DNA from: Rahnella laticis | GTDB lineage: Bacteria > Pseudomonadota > Gammaproteobacteria > Enterobacterales > Enterobacteriaceae | NCBI RefSeq assembly: GCF_015644585.1 | Contig: NZ_JADOBI010000006.1 | Location: 1-64,000 of the forward strand | DNA: 64,000 bases | Reading direction: 5' to 3' | In this document: one piece after another, positions 54,546 to 64,000 of the stretch | How positions within the stretch are numbered: position 1 is the stretch's first letter | Layout of the letters: each line of letters starts with the position of its first letter | Made by a program: the position numbers and the translations under genes | The notes under the pieces: model-generated | Seen by the model: the letters and a program-made list of their open reading frames with translations, nothing else | Told to the model about the DNA's origin: nothing | Database searches by the model: none

Positions 54546-55730
54546 TCAGGCGTCGTTCATCAGCAACTGCTGAATGAATCCGACGTGTAATTTCACGCCA
54601 ATCTGCAATGCCTCTTCGTCCAGCCGGAAGCGCGGGTTATGCACGCCATAAGTCGCGCCAATTTTCTCGTTACCGCTGCCGATAAACAGGAAACAGCCCG
54701 GCACTTTTTGCTGATAAGAAGAGAAATCTTCGCCACCAAACAGCGGCTGGGTCACTTCCCGCAGCGCATTCCCGCCGAGCGTATTAGCAATCACCTGACG
54801 CGCAATCGCACAGGCGTCGGGGTGGTTATCGCCATTCACATAACCCCGCGTCCAGCGCAGTTCATACTGCGCACCGTGCGCCGCCGTAATCCCCGAAATA
54901 ATCTGTTCCATCAGCTGCGGAACCTGCTCGCGCACACTGCTGTGATGGGTGCGCAATGTTCCGGCGAGTTTCACGCGTTCCGGAATGACGTTATAACTCT
55001 CCCCACTCTGGAAGGTGGCGATGGTCAGCACCGGCACCTGAAGCGGATCGATGCGGCGCGCCACGACGTTTTGCAGCGCCGTCACCACTTCCGCACCAAT
55101 CACCACCGGATCAATGCACAAATGCGGCATCGAACCGTGCCCGCCTTTGCCGGTAATCGTGATGTCGAAGTTATCGGTGGACGCGCAGAACACGCCCTCT
55201 TTCAGGCCAACCTCGCCCGTCGGGGAATTCGGCATAACGTGCAGACCGAAGATTTTCTCCACGCCGTTGAGGACGCCTAAATCCACCAGTTCCTGTGCGC
55301 CGCCCGGCGGTAATTCTTCCGCGTGCTGGAAGATAAACCGCACCGAGCCGTGCAGCGCGGACTGACACTGCGTCAGCACTTTTGCCGCCCCCAGTAACAT
55401 CGCGGTGTGCGCGTCATGGCCGCAGGCGTGCATAACGCCCGGCACCGTCGAACAGAACGGCTCGTCGTTTTCTTCCTGAATCGGTAAGGCGTCGATATCC
55501 GCCCGCAGCGCATACGTCGGCCCCGGATAAGCGCCTTTGAGATCGGCAACCACGCTGTTAGGCGTCAGCCGCGTCAGGGTCAGTCCGCCGAAACTTTCCA
55601 GCTGTTCCGCAATATAATCCGCCGTTTTATGCTCCTGAAATGACAGCTCAGGATGCGCATGAATATGTCTGCGCCAGCGCAGAACGTCCGCTTTGACTTC
55701 CGCCAGCATCGCTTCAAAATTAAATGTCAT
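54546..55730 (-). CDS. M20-family amidohydrolase (hippurate hydrolase-like)
   Basis: 394 residues, M20D metallopeptidase family that cleaves N-acyl amino acids such as hippurate or indole-acetyl-amino acids. Zinc/Mn site segments [11 protein letters not shown] (about 100-110), [11 protein letters not shown] and FGGEDFSSY are complete. No signal peptide, so cytoplasmic. Paired with an MFS gene 15 nt upstream and with a divergent LysR regulator. The exact substrate is not visible. Confidence 0.88.
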   Translation of the reverse strand: MTFNFEAMLAEVKADVLRWRRHIHAHPELSFQEHKTADYIAEQLESFGGLTLTRLTPNSVVADLKGAYPGPTYALRADIDALPIQEENDEPFCSTVPGVMHACGHDAHTAMLLGAAKVLTQCQSALHGSVRFIFQHAEELPPGGAQELVDLGVLNGVEKIFGLHVMPNSPTGEVGLKEGVFCASTDNFDITITGKGGHGSMPHLCIDPVVIGAEVVTALQNVVARRIDPLQVPVLTIATFQSGESYNVIPERVKLAGTLRTHHSSVREQVPQLMEQIISGITAAHGAQYELRWTRGYVNGDNHPDACAIARQVIANTLGGNALREVTQPLFGGEDFSSYQQKVPGCFLFIGSGNEKIGATYGVHNPRFRLDEEALQIGVKLHVGFIQQLLMNDA

Positions 55731-55745
55731 CAGACTTCTCCTCAG

Positions 55746-56936
55746 TTATGCCACGTCGCGCAACGCTGCGCGCGGTTTCAGGGTCAGCGGCAAAATGGCC
55801 AGCCCGGCAACCACCATCGCCAGCGCCAGAAAAACAAATGTCGAAAAATACCCGTGCGTCACGGTGATCAGATAGCCCATCGCAATCGGCGCCACGAATC
55901 CGCCGAGCGTTCCGCCGGTATTAATAATCCCCATTGCGGCACCCATCACTTCCGGCGGCAGGCGTTTCATCGGCAGCGTAAACACCGTGACAAACGCCGC
56001 CATCAGGAAGATGTAGCCGAGGAAAAGGAACAGCCCGGCGGTCACCGCCGACGCGGAGGTGTAAACCAGCCAGATGCACAACGCGCTGAGCAGTGCGCTG
56101 CAAAAAATCACTTTCGGCTCTTTGCCCTGCATATAACGGCCGACCAGCCAGCCGGTCGCGAGAGATGAAATCCAGATCCCCATTCCGCCAGTGGCGACCA
56201 CCAGCCCGGAAACGTCCAGCGACATTCCGCGCTGTTGCACCAGATATTTAGGCAGCCACGCCATCAGGCCGTAGGACGGAATGTTGATGCAGAAAATGGA
56301 TACGAACAGCAGCACGACAATCGGGTTTTTCAGCAGTTCACGGTAGCCGGTCGCCACGCCGGTGCGGGGTTCTGCTTTCGGGGGATTCGGCACAAAAATG
56401 ATAATCGCGACGGCAATCGCAAACGCCAGCAGACCGAGAATGGAGAAAGAGCCGCGCCAGCCGAGCGTATCGAGTGCGTACACCGCAATCAGCGGCCCGG
56501 CGGTCATCGCCAGACCGGCGGATGACAGCAATACGGACTGCGCGAAAGTGCGCTGCCCGACATCGAAATTCGAGACCACCGCTTTGGCGCAGGAACACGG
56601 ATAACCGGAATGCCCGACGCCGGAAAGAAAGCGAAACGTCACCAGTAAACCGAGGCCGAATCCCAGCAAACCGAAGCAGAGCGCGAACCCGCCGAGCAAA
56701 AACAGCGAGATACCGAGTACTTTCTTGTAGCCGAATCGGTCATTCAGCCAGCCAGCAGGAATTTGAAACAGCGAATAGGCCAGGAAAAAAATGCCGGTGA
56801 TGTAACCCAGCTGCTCCGGTTGCAGGTTAAATTCCCGCTCAATCGGCAACAGCGCGAACCCCATCACCGTTTTGTCGATATACACCACCGCATAACCGAC
56901 GAACAGCAGGAAGATCATCAGGGAACGACTTTTCAT
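55746..56936 (-). CDS. MFS transporter
   Basis: 396 residues with about 12 membrane helices, of the organic anion branch of MFS. YIDKTVMGFAL in helix 1 and GWLNDRFGYKKVLG in the helix 2-3 loop are typical. It is first in a two-gene unit with the M20 hydrolase and probably imports its substrate. Divergent from the LysR gene. Confidence 0.86.
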   Translation of the reverse strand: MKSRSLMIFLLFVGYAVVYIDKTVMGFALLPIEREFNLQPEQLGYITGIFFLAYSLFQIPAGWLNDRFGYKKVLGISLFLLGGFALCFGLLGFGLGLLVTFRFLSGVGHSGYPCSCAKAVVSNFDVGQRTFAQSVLLSSAGLAMTAGPLIAVYALDTLGWRGSFSILGLLAFAIAVAIIIFVPNPPKAEPRTGVATGYRELLKNPIVVLLFVSIFCINIPSYGLMAWLPKYLVQQRGMSLDVSGLVVATGGMGIWISSLATGWLVGRYMQGKEPKVIFCSALLSALCIWLVYTSASAVTAGLFLFLGYIFLMAAFVTVFTLPMKRLPPEVMGAAMGIINTGGTLGGFVAPIAMGYLITVTHGYFSTFVFLALAMVVAGLAILPLTLKPRAALRDVA

Positions 56937-57140
56937 AGCGGATATCCCTTTTTGTTATCACCGCGTCAGAAGTTCTCACTGTCGGGCGAAAAGTAAAATA
57001 CGACATGCATCACGTAATCAACTGAATAACAACACATTATTTATTCCAAATCTGAAGCTATCAGCTTTACAGGTTTGCCATAAGATGCAATTTTTGGGCA
57101 GGTGATGCTTTTTACTGATAGGGCTTTCAAGCGAGGCGAC

Positions 57141-58052
57141 ATGCGTTATTTACCGAAATTGCAGCAACTCAAGGTTTTCCAGCAGGTTATCCGCAGCGGC
57201 AGCATTCGCGGCGCGGCGCGGGCGATGAATCAGTCGCAGCCCGCGGTCAGCAGAACCTTGCGGGAACTGGAACAAACGCTTGAAACTCAGCTTATCGTGC
57301 GCGGCAATCAGGGCATGGCGCTGACAGAAACCGGCCGCGCCTTTGCGCAGCGCATGCAGTTTATTCTCGAAGAACTTGAACGCGCAGCGGATGAGATCCG
57401 GCAGATTAATCAGTATTCACAGGGTTCGGTGGCTATCGGGTTTTCATCACTGCTGGCGCTGACGGTGTTTCCGGCTCTCAATGAAGCGTTCAAAACGCAG
57501 TTTCCCCAGTCCAAACTGCTGATTAAGGAAGGCCAGCTTTCGACGCTGTTACCGGCGCTGCGTGAAGGGAAACTCGATTTTGCCGTCGGGACCGCCGGGC
57601 CGGGTTTTCCGCTGGAAGATTTGGTGCGTGAGCCGCTGTTTAGCGCGCCGTTTGGCGTGATTGCGCGGCAAGGGCATCCGCTGGCAGGTGCCACCACGCT
57701 CGAAGAATTGCAGGGCGCGCGCTGGGTGTTGCCGGAAACGGATATGGGTTACTACCAGCAGATTCAGCTTTCGATGAACAGCTTTAATGCGTCAGCCGGT
57801 GAAACGCCGGTAAGAACGGATTCGGTAGTGTGCGGGCTGAATATGGTGTTGCAGTCGGATTATCTGACGATTGTGGCGAAGGCGATGCGCGCGCCGTTCG
57901 GCTTGCAGGAAAGACTTTGCCTGCTCAATATCGATACGCTGCCGGAAGCGGAATATTGCGTGCTCTATTCGCAGAAATCGCCGCTGACGTTTGCCGCGCG
58001 GCGATTTCTGGATTTACTGCGAAGTCAGTGCCAGTCGTATCGCTGGTCGTGA
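57141..58052 (+). CDS. LysR-family regulator (TdcA/AbgR-like)
   Basis: 303 residues. Winged helix at about 5-65 (VIRSGSIRGAARAMNQSQPAVSRTLREL), then a substrate-binding-type effector domain. Closest in feel to TdcA and AbgR; AbgR controls p-aminobenzoyl-glutamate hydrolase genes, which are also M20. Divergent from the MFS-amidohydrolase pair, the classic LysR arrangement. The start at MRYLPKLQQL (57141) is preferred; ATGs at 57102 and 57105 are also in frame. Ends one base before the convergent yhfA stop. Confidence 0.87.
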   Translation: MRYLPKLQQLKVFQQVIRSGSIRGAARAMNQSQPAVSRTLRELEQTLETQLIVRGNQGMALTETGRAFAQRMQFILEELERAADEIRQINQYSQGSVAIGFSSLLALTVFPALNEAFKTQFPQSKLLIKEGQLSTLLPALREGKLDFAVGTAGPGFPLEDLVREPLFSAPFGVIARQGHPLAGATTLEELQGARWVLPETDMGYYQQIQLSMNSFNASAGETPVRTDSVVCGLNMVLQSDYLTIVAKAMRAPFGLQERLCLLNIDTLPEAEYCVLYSQKSPLTFAARRFLDLLRSQCQSYRWS

Positions 58053-58053
58053 C

Positions 58054-58461
58054 TTATTCGGCGTTCACGACTTCAAAACTGTGGGTGATCGTCGCGGCTT
58101 TGCCCAGCATCAGGGATACAGAGCAATATTTTTCCGCAGACAGGCTGACCGCGCGTTCCACAATTTTATCCGTCAGGTCTTTGCCGGTGACGATGAAATG
58201 CAGGTTGATGCGCGTGAACAGACGCGGTGCTTCTTCGCGGCGCTGAGACGTCAGTTTCACTTCGCAGTCACGCACGTCGTTACGGCCTTTTTGCAAAATA
58301 GACACCACATCAATCGCGCTGCAACCGCCCGCCGACATCAGCAACATTTCCATCGGGCTCGGGGCTTTGTCGCCCGCATTACCGTCCATTGTGATCTGAT
58401 GGCCCGACGCTGACTCACCTAAAAACGTCAGCCCTTCTACCCATTTTACGCGTGCGTGCAT
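58054..58461 (-). CDS. yhfA: YhfA, OsmC family protein
   Basis: 135 residues, OsmC/Ohr fold. The two family cysteines are in GGCSAIDVV (about 47) and EKYCSVSLM (about 112), so thiol-based peroxide chemistry is possible; its role is not established. Divergent from crp, as in E. coli. Confidence 0.92.
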   Translation of the reverse strand: MHARVKWVEGLTFLGESASGHQITMDGNAGDKAPSPMEMLLMSAGGCSAIDVVSILQKGRNDVRDCEVKLTSQRREEAPRLFTRINLHFIVTGKDLTDKIVERAVSLSAEKYCSVSLMLGKAATITHSFEVVNAE

Positions 58462-58823
58462 GTGCTCTTCTCCCGGTGGATAAATTCGTCAAATTTTCCC
58501 CTCAGACTACCCTTTCACCCAAAAACTGGCAACGTAACCCGATCGCCATCATGCTGAAGCGAGACAACAGAAGACAGCATTGCAAACCTGTGTTACAAAC
58601 AAAGCCGAAACATACTTTCCAGTAAATTGCGGTGACGGTTTTTGCGGTTTAAGAACAGAACCCACGGTGTTAACAGCAATAATCAGGCTGTTTCACTCCG
58701 ACATCCGCTTGCAGCATTTCTGGGGAGTTATATGCTGAAAGGGCGCTTTTTAAAGTAAGTGCCGTACAGGGAACTCTGAGCCCTGTGATTTTGGGCAGCG
58801 ATAACAACAGAGGATAATAGCAA
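58462..58823. promoter_or_regulatory. yhfA-crp divergent intergenic region
   Basis: 362 nt without a protein gene. The block CATGCTGAAGCGAGACAACAG (near 58550) resembles the E. coli crp promoter region as I recall it, and ATAACAACAGAGGATAATAG lies right before crp with AGAGGA as ribosome site. A small hairpin CAGGG/CCCTG is at about 58767-58785. I could not place a convincing CRP autoregulatory site. Confidence 0.55.
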
Positions 58824-59456
58824 ATGGTTCTCGGCAAGCCACAAACAGACCCGACTCTCGAATGGTTCCTGTCTCACTGTCATATACATAAGTATCCTTC
58901 TAAAAGTACGCTGATTCACCAAGGTGAAAAAGCCGAAACGCTGTACTACATCGTGAAAGGGTCGGTTGCCGTCCTGATTAAAGATGAAGAAGGCAAAGAA
59001 ATGATACTGTCATACCTTAACCAAGGTGACTTCATCGGCGAGCTGGGACTCTTCGAAGAAGGGCAGGAACGCAGTGCCTGGGTTCGTGCTAAAACTGCCT
59101 GCGAAGTGGCTGAAATTTCTTATAAAAAATTCCGCCAGCTGATTCAGGTAAACCCGGATATTCTGATGCGTCTTTCCGCGCAGATGGCAAACCGTCTGCA
59201 AGTGACGTCAGAGAAAGTCGGCAACCTTGCCTTCCTCGACGTAACAGGCCGTATCGCGCAAACTTTGCTTAATCTGGCTAAACAGCCTGATGCAATGACC
59301 CATCCGGACGGGATGCAAATCAAGATCACCCGTCAGGAAATCGGCCAAATCGTCGGTTGTTCACGTGAAACAGTCGGACGTATTCTCAAAATGCTGGAAG
59401 ATCAGAGCCTGATCTCCGCACACGGTAAAACGATTGTCGTTTACGGCACACGTTAA
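58824..59456 (+). CDS. crp: cAMP receptor protein (CRP)
   Basis: 210 residues, nearly identical to E. coli CRP. Global regulator of carbon use. The cAMP site ([12 protein letters not shown]72; R82, S83; R123, T127, S128) and the recognition helix in [19 protein letters not shown] with R181, E182 and R186 are intact. I see two changes: Asn for Arg at 122 and Ser for Asn near 194. Its likely targets in this window include the yia cluster. Confidence 0.98.
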   Translation: MVLGKPQTDPTLEWFLSHCHIHKYPSKSTLIHQGEKAETLYYIVKGSVAVLIKDEEGKEMILSYLNQGDFIGELGLFEEGQERSAWVRAKTACEVAEISYKKFRQLIQVNPDILMRLSAQMANRLQVTSEKVGNLAFLDVTGRIAQTLLNLAKQPDAMTHPDGMQIKITRQEIGQIVGCSRETVGRILKMLEDQSLISAHGKTIVVYGTR

Positions 59457-59469
59457 TCCCTCAGAAATT

Positions 59470-59499
59470 GGCGCGACAGCTTACTGTCGCGCCTTTTTT
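59470..59499 (+). terminator. crp terminator
   Basis: GGCGCGACAG (59470-59479), loop CTTA, CTGTCGCGCC (59484-59493), then six T. A perfect 10-bp stem just after crp. Confidence 0.95.
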
Positions 59500-59517
59500 A
59501 TGGGCTAAGCTTTACCC

Positions 59518-61593
59518 ATGACGCTATGGCGAAGACTGTTCTATCATCCCGAAGTTAACTACGCGCTGCGCCAGACGCTGGTGTTGTGCCTGCCTGTCGG
59601 TATTTGCTGGCTGTTTGGCAATCTGCAAATGGGCCTGCTGTTTTCCCTGTGCCCGGCCTGCTGCAACGTCGCCGGCCTTGATACCCCGCACAAACGCTTT
59701 TTCAAACGCCTGATTATCGGCGGCTCGCTGTTTGCCGTCAGCAGTATCCTTTTACAGGTGATGCTCGAAAACTGGCACATTCCTCTGCCGCTCATCATGT
59801 TAACGCTGGCTTTGCTGCTCGGCGTCACCGGTGAAATCAGTCCGCTGCATGCGCGCCTGTTGCCCGGCGCGCTGGTGGCCACCATCTTTACGCTGAGTAT
59901 GGTCGGCGTGAGGCCAATGTGGCAGGCACCCGCGCTGTTTGCTGCCGGCACCGCCTGGTACGGGCTGTTTAACTGGGCGTGGTTCCGTATTTCCGAAGAA
60001 CAACCGATGCGCGAAACGCTCAGCCAGCTGTATTTGCAGCTGGCCGATTATTTCGAAGCCAAGTACAGCCTGCTGACGCAACATACCGATCCGGAAACTG
60101 CACTTCCGCCGCTGCTCAAACGCCAGCAGCAGGTTATCGACCTGATTGCGTTGTTGTATCAGCAACTGCACATGCTGCCGCAGCATGGACATCATCATCA
60201 CCACAAACGGCTGTTCCAGCGTTTTCAGGTGGCGCTCGATTTGCAGGAGCACATTACGGTCAGCCTGCATCAGCCGGAAGAAGTGCAAAAACTGGTGGAA
60301 GAAAGCCACGCCGAAGCGGTGATCCGCCGGAATGCGCAGGTGATTTCCGCCCGTCTGCGCGTGATTGCGGACGATATTCTCTACCATCGCCTTTCCGAAC
60401 GCTTCACCATGGCGAATGAGCTGGCGGCGCTTGAGAAAATTGCGGCGCAGAACCCGCAGAATCCGGTCGGCCAGTTCTGTTATTACCATTTCAGCCGTAT
60501 CGCGCGACTGCTGCGGACGCAGCGTCCGCTGTATCGCCGCGATCTGATGAACTCCCAACCGCGCCTGCCTTTCTGGCCTGCGGTGAAAAGCTACCTGTCC
60601 TTTAAATCCTCCGCCCTGCGCAATGCCGCGCGCCTCGGGCTGATTCTGGCGATCGGCAGCAGCCTCGGGCTTTTCTTCAATCTGCCCAAGCCGTACTGGA
60701 TTTTGCTGACCATCATGCTGGTCAGCCAGAACGGTTATAACGCCACGCGTGTGCGTATCCAGCACCGTGCACTCGGCACGTTGGCCGGCCTGCTGATTGC
60801 AGCCGGATTACTGAAACTGGAACTGCCGGAAGGCATCACGCTGATTTGCATGCTGGTGGTTACGCTGGTTTCATATACGGTGCTGCGCAAAAACTACGGG
60901 CTGGCGATGGTCGGCATGACGGTCACAGCCGTGTATACATTGCAGCTGCTGGCAATGAACGGCATCCATTTTCTGGTTCCCCGACTGATTGATACGCTGA
61001 TTGGCTGTGCGCTGGCCTTCGGCGGAACCATCTGGCTGTGGCCACAATGGCAAAGCGGCCTGATGCGCCAGAACGCCCATCAGGCGCTGGAAACCTATCA
61101 GGACGCCATCCGGCTGATTCTGCAAGAAAATCCCGACGCCTCTCAACTTGCGTACACCCGTATGCAGGTCAATCAGGCGCACAACAAGCTGTTCACCTCG
61201 CTGAGCCAGGCGATGCAGGAACCGGGTTTTAACTCGCATTATCTGGCGGATATGCGTTTGTGGGTCACGCACAGTCAGTTTGTCGTTGAGCACATCAACG
61301 CGATGACCATTCTCGCCCGCGAGCATTACATGCTGCCGGAAAAGCTGGCGACGGAGTATTTGCAGACCTGCGAAATCGCGCTGCAAAGCTGCCAGCAGCG
61401 GTTGCTTTACGACGGGCCTGGTAGTGAGAACACCTTGTTTAATGCTCCGGAGCTGCACCCGGATATGCCGCTGACCGAAATGGAGCGCCACCTGCGGAGA
61501 GTGATTTCACACCTGAGCGTGATGCATACCATTTCGTCACTGGCGTGGAAGCAGAGACCACACCACGGGATCTGGCTGACGCGGCGGGCGTAA
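59518..61593 (+). CDS. yhfK: YhfK, FUSC/YccS-like membrane protein
   Basis: 691 residues. Two sets of about five or six membrane helices (about 20-150 and 375-500) with soluble parts after each, the layout of the FUSC/aromatic acid exporter family (YccS, AaeB). Function unknown. Strongly similar to E. coli YhfK, e.g. CCNVAGLDTPHKRFFKRLIIG and MHTISSLAWKQRPHHGIWL. Follows crp by 61 nt; a leaky terminator could join them. Confidence 0.92.
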   Translation: MTLWRRLFYHPEVNYALRQTLVLCLPVGICWLFGNLQMGLLFSLCPACCNVAGLDTPHKRFFKRLIIGGSLFAVSSILLQVMLENWHIPLPLIMLTLALLLGVTGEISPLHARLLPGALVATIFTLSMVGVRPMWQAPALFAAGTAWYGLFNWAWFRISEEQPMRETLSQLYLQLADYFEAKYSLLTQHTDPETALPPLLKRQQQVIDLIALLYQQLHMLPQHGHHHHHKRLFQRFQVALDLQEHITVSLHQPEEVQKLVEESHAEAVIRRNAQVISARLRVIADDILYHRLSERFTMANELAALEKIAAQNPQNPVGQFCYYHFSRIARLLRTQRPLYRRDLMNSQPRLPFWPAVKSYLSFKSSALRNAARLGLILAIGSSLGLFFNLPKPYWILLTIMLVSQNGYNATRVRIQHRALGTLAGLLIAAGLLKLELPEGITLICMLVVTLVSYTVLRKNYGLAMVGMTVTAVYTLQLLAMNGIHFLVPRLIDTLIGCALAFGGTIWLWPQWQSGLMRQNAHQALETYQDAIRLILQENPDASQLAYTRMQVNQAHNKLFTSLSQAMQEPGFNSHYLADMRLWVTHSQFVVEHINAMTILAREHYMLPEKLATEYLQTCEIALQSCQQRLLYDGPGSENTLFNAPELHPDMPLTEMERHLRRVISHLSVMHTISSLAWKQRPHHGIWLTRRA

Positions 61594-61611
61594 AAGGGGG
61601 GATCCCCTTTT
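61592..61611 (+). terminator. Hairpin at the yhfK stop codon
   Basis: AAAAGGGG (61592-61599), loop GGAT, CCCCTTTT (61604-61611). The stem begins inside the stop codon of yhfK; the tail is U-poor after the stem. Confidence 0.7.
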
Positions 61612-61651
61612 ATATCCCCTGCTTACAGCCGACTGACCGTGGATTGGGGTT

Positions 61652-61730
61652 CACTCGCCGTGAGGGCTGGATCGAGAAGGTTTCGGTTTCTCACTCGTCG
61701 TGGGGCTGGATCGAGAAAGTTTCGGTTTCT
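61652..61730 (-). repeat. Two inverted copies of the ~41-bp unit, left of the core
   Basis: Copy one (61652-61691) and copy two (61692-61730) read, on the minus strand, as diverged forms of the unit found on the right at 62240-62460. Shared parts are CACTCGCCGTGAGGG and GAGAAGGTTTCGGTTTCT compared with CACTCACCGTGAGGG and GAGAATATTTCGGTTTTT in the reverse complement of the right-hand unit. Confidence 0.85.
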
Positions 61731-61740
61731 CACGTCCGGT

Positions 61741-62238
61741 GATCACTTAATTCGCTGCGCCGAAACCGCCAAAGAGGGAGGAAAAGCGCCTCCCTCTTTG
61801 ATCTCCCACGCTTTTTTCACTGCGCGCTCCGCTCGCTGGCTATGTTTCAGGAACAATGGCTATTGCCGCGAAATCTTGCCGCTGCGCGGTACCTTCATTT
61901 CGGTCTTCGAGCCTTTCGTCTCGAAACACTCATTCAGCAAGCTTTCTGAAAGCGGCCAAAGGCTATGTAATTCAAGAGAGTATTTCGTGCTGTTTTTCAA
62001 AAGGTGAGATGGCGCGCTCAAAATCCAGCTGAACGGAGCGGCTTCGAGACCCGAGACTCGAAGACCGAGTGAAGGCAGCACGAAGTGCCTGGATTTGCGC
62101 CACACGCGGGAGCGCCAGAACACGGCCATCAACCCAGCGGCAGCGCTGGTTGTAAAAAGACGCGGAGAGCCCAGAGAGGGGCCGTCCTGGCCCTCTCTGG
62201 TCGGTTTCGGCGCGAGCCGCTGAGCGATCACTGCACAT
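61741..62238. repeat. Core of a palindromic repeat element, no gene
   Basis: About 500 bp whose two ends are imperfect inverted repeats: GATCACTTA...GCGCCGAAACCG on the left and CGGTTTCGGCGC...TGAGCGATC on the right. Each end also holds its own hairpin: AAAGAGGGAGG/CCTCCCTCTTT (about 61772-61800) and CCAGAGAGGG/CCCTCTCTGG (about 62172-62201). Inner blocks also match in inverted order, notably CGGTCTTCGAG (near 61913) and CTCGAAGACC (near 62055). No transposase is present. Open frames across it on both strands look like by-products of the symmetry. Confidence 0.75.
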
Positions 62239-62239
62239 G

Positions 62240-62460
62240 AAAAACCGAAATATTCTCGGTCATAACCCTCACGGTGAGTGAAAAACCGAAATATTCTCGG
62301 TCATAACCCTCACGGTGAGTGAAAACCGAAATATTCTCGGTCATAACCCTCACGGTGAGTGAAAAACCGAAATATTCTCGGTCATAGCCCTCACGGCGAG
62401 TGAGAAACCGAAATATTCTCGGTCATAGCCCTCACGGTGAGTGAGAAACTGAAATTTTCT
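62240..62460 (+). repeat. Tandem array of a 41-bp unit, five copies plus a fragment
   Basis: Units at 62240-62280, 62281-62321, 62322-62361 (40 bp), 62362-62402, 62403-62443, then a fragment to 62460. Each unit has two small palindromes: ACCGA...TCGGT around AATATTC, and CTCACGGTGAG. Copies differ by only one to four bases, so the array is recent or kept uniform. It ends 13 bp before the argD stop, inside its likely 3-prime untranslated region. Confidence 0.95.
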
Positions 62461-62473
62461 CCATCCGATTTAA

Positions 62474-63730
<1,257 letters not shown>

Positions 63731-63763
63731 TTACGATGAACTGGAATTCACAGCCGCAATGGA

Positions 63764-63802
63764 TGTGAAAATATAATCACAAAATATGCATAAAAAATCA
63801 CA
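63764..63802 (-). promoter_or_regulatory. Tandem ARG boxes upstream of argD
   Basis: Two 18-bp ArgR-like boxes, TGTGAAAATATAATCACA (63764-63781) and TATGCATAAAAAATCACA (63785-63802), separated by 3 bp, the spacing usual for the ArgR hexamer. They lie about 70-110 bp upstream of the argD start. Confidence 0.75.
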
Positions 63803-63861
63803 CGCAGGCAAACGGAAATCGCCCCCGTCGCGTAAGTAATTTTTACCGTGCAATTAAGTGT

Positions 63862-64000
63862 TTAGATTTTAAGGAAATTATCCAGAAGCTGATGCCCCTG
63901 CTCACTGAGAATGCTTTCCGGATGGAACTGAACACCGTGCAGCGGCAGCGTTTTGTGCATGATGCCCATGATTTCGTCGCGCTGGCCTTCGCGCTCAGTC
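63862..64000 (-). CDS. pabA: PabA, aminodeoxychorismate synthase glutaminase (3-prime end)
   Basis: Only the last 45 or so residues are in the window. The end [20 protein letters not shown] and the stop match PabA, the glutamine amidotransferase that feeds ammonia to PabB in p-aminobenzoate and folate synthesis; HPES includes the catalytic His and Glu. The gene runs off the right edge. Same orientation as argD, 167 nt upstream of it. Confidence 0.9.
   Translation of the reverse strand, partial: TEREGQRDEIMGIMHKTLPLHGVQFHPESILSEQGHQLLDNFLKI

Noticed and set aside
61860-62231. 123-codon open frame on the minus strand in the repeat core (and other frames nearby)
   Set aside because: It covers the inverted-repeat core and has no ribosome site or recognisable domain. 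Similar peptide pieces appear on the other strand because of the symmetry. Most likely not a gene, though such frames are often annotated as hypothetical proteins.
62240-62460. CRISPR array
   Set aside because: Units are contiguous tandem copies with no variable spacers, and no cas genes are present.
61652-62460. ERIC or REP/BIME repeats
   Set aside because: The unit does not resemble the ERIC consensus or the REP palindrome as I know them, and the core is far longer.

Overview
The window is chromosomal DNA of an Enterobacterales bacterium. Gene order and protein sequence closely follow the E. coli rrnD-to-pabA segment (rrnD, yrdA, aroE ... mscL, zntR, alpha/spc/S10 ribosomal operons, bfr-bfd, str operon, tus genes, slyX/slyD, kefB/kefG, yheS, yheT/yheU, prkB, yhfA, crp, yhfK, argD, pabA). 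Sequence divergence and the accessory genes point to a relative outside Escherichia, such as a Rahnella/Serratia/Yersinia-type genus. That placement is inference.

Layout. 1-542: the first ~18 nt of a 16S rRNA gene (minus strand) and its leader with boxA, P2 and P1. 543-9900: housekeeping genes for tRNA and rRNA modification, translation start, K+ uptake, osmotic protection and ribosome rescue. 10000-24850: zntR and yhdN, then the leftward alpha, spc and S10 operons, with their promoters, leaders and terminators visible. 25064-26780: a lone type IV prepilin peptidase gene, then bfr/bfd. 26792-31320: the str operon (rpsL-rpsG-fusA-tuf). 31344-38288: tusBCD, yheO, fkpA, slyX, slyD, yheV, kefB, kefG. 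38418-44729: yheS, a telA-xpaC pair, a LysE-type exporter, yheT, yheU. 44732-53532: a complete leftward IclR regulator plus rightward yiaK-yiaL-yiaX1-yiaX2-lyxK-sgbH-sgbU-sgbE cluster. Gene for gene this is the Klebsiella-type yiaKLX1X2PQRS set for L-ascorbate-derived sugars; E. coli has a TRAP transporter in that place. 53670-54539: prkB. 54546-58052: an M20 amidohydrolase, an MFS transporter and a divergent LysR regulator. 58054-64000: yhfA, crp, yhfK, an 880-bp repeat-rich gap, argD and the 3-prime end of pabA.

How it fits together. The ribosomal operons keep their known feedback leaders: an S10/L4 leader, the S4 pseudoknot before rpsM, and the S7 site between rpsL and rpsG. The yia cluster encodes a full route: uptake (MFS), 2,3-diketo-L-gulonate reduction (YiaK), kinase (LyxK), 3-keto-L-gulonate-6-phosphate decarboxylase (SgbH), 3-epimerase (SgbU) and 4-epimerase (SgbE) to xylulose-5-phosphate, plus YiaL and one DUF4862 protein of unknown role. 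Accessory modules sit at three points in an otherwise conserved backbone: yheS/yheT, yheU/prkB and prkB/yhfA.

The least explained sequence is 61652-62460, between the convergent genes yhfK and argD. A ~500-bp core whose halves are imperfect inverted repeats is bracketed by the same ~41-bp unit in opposite orientations: two copies on the left, five and a fraction on the right. No transposase gene is present. It looks like a non-autonomous or structured repeat element and is the best candidate here for something undescribed.
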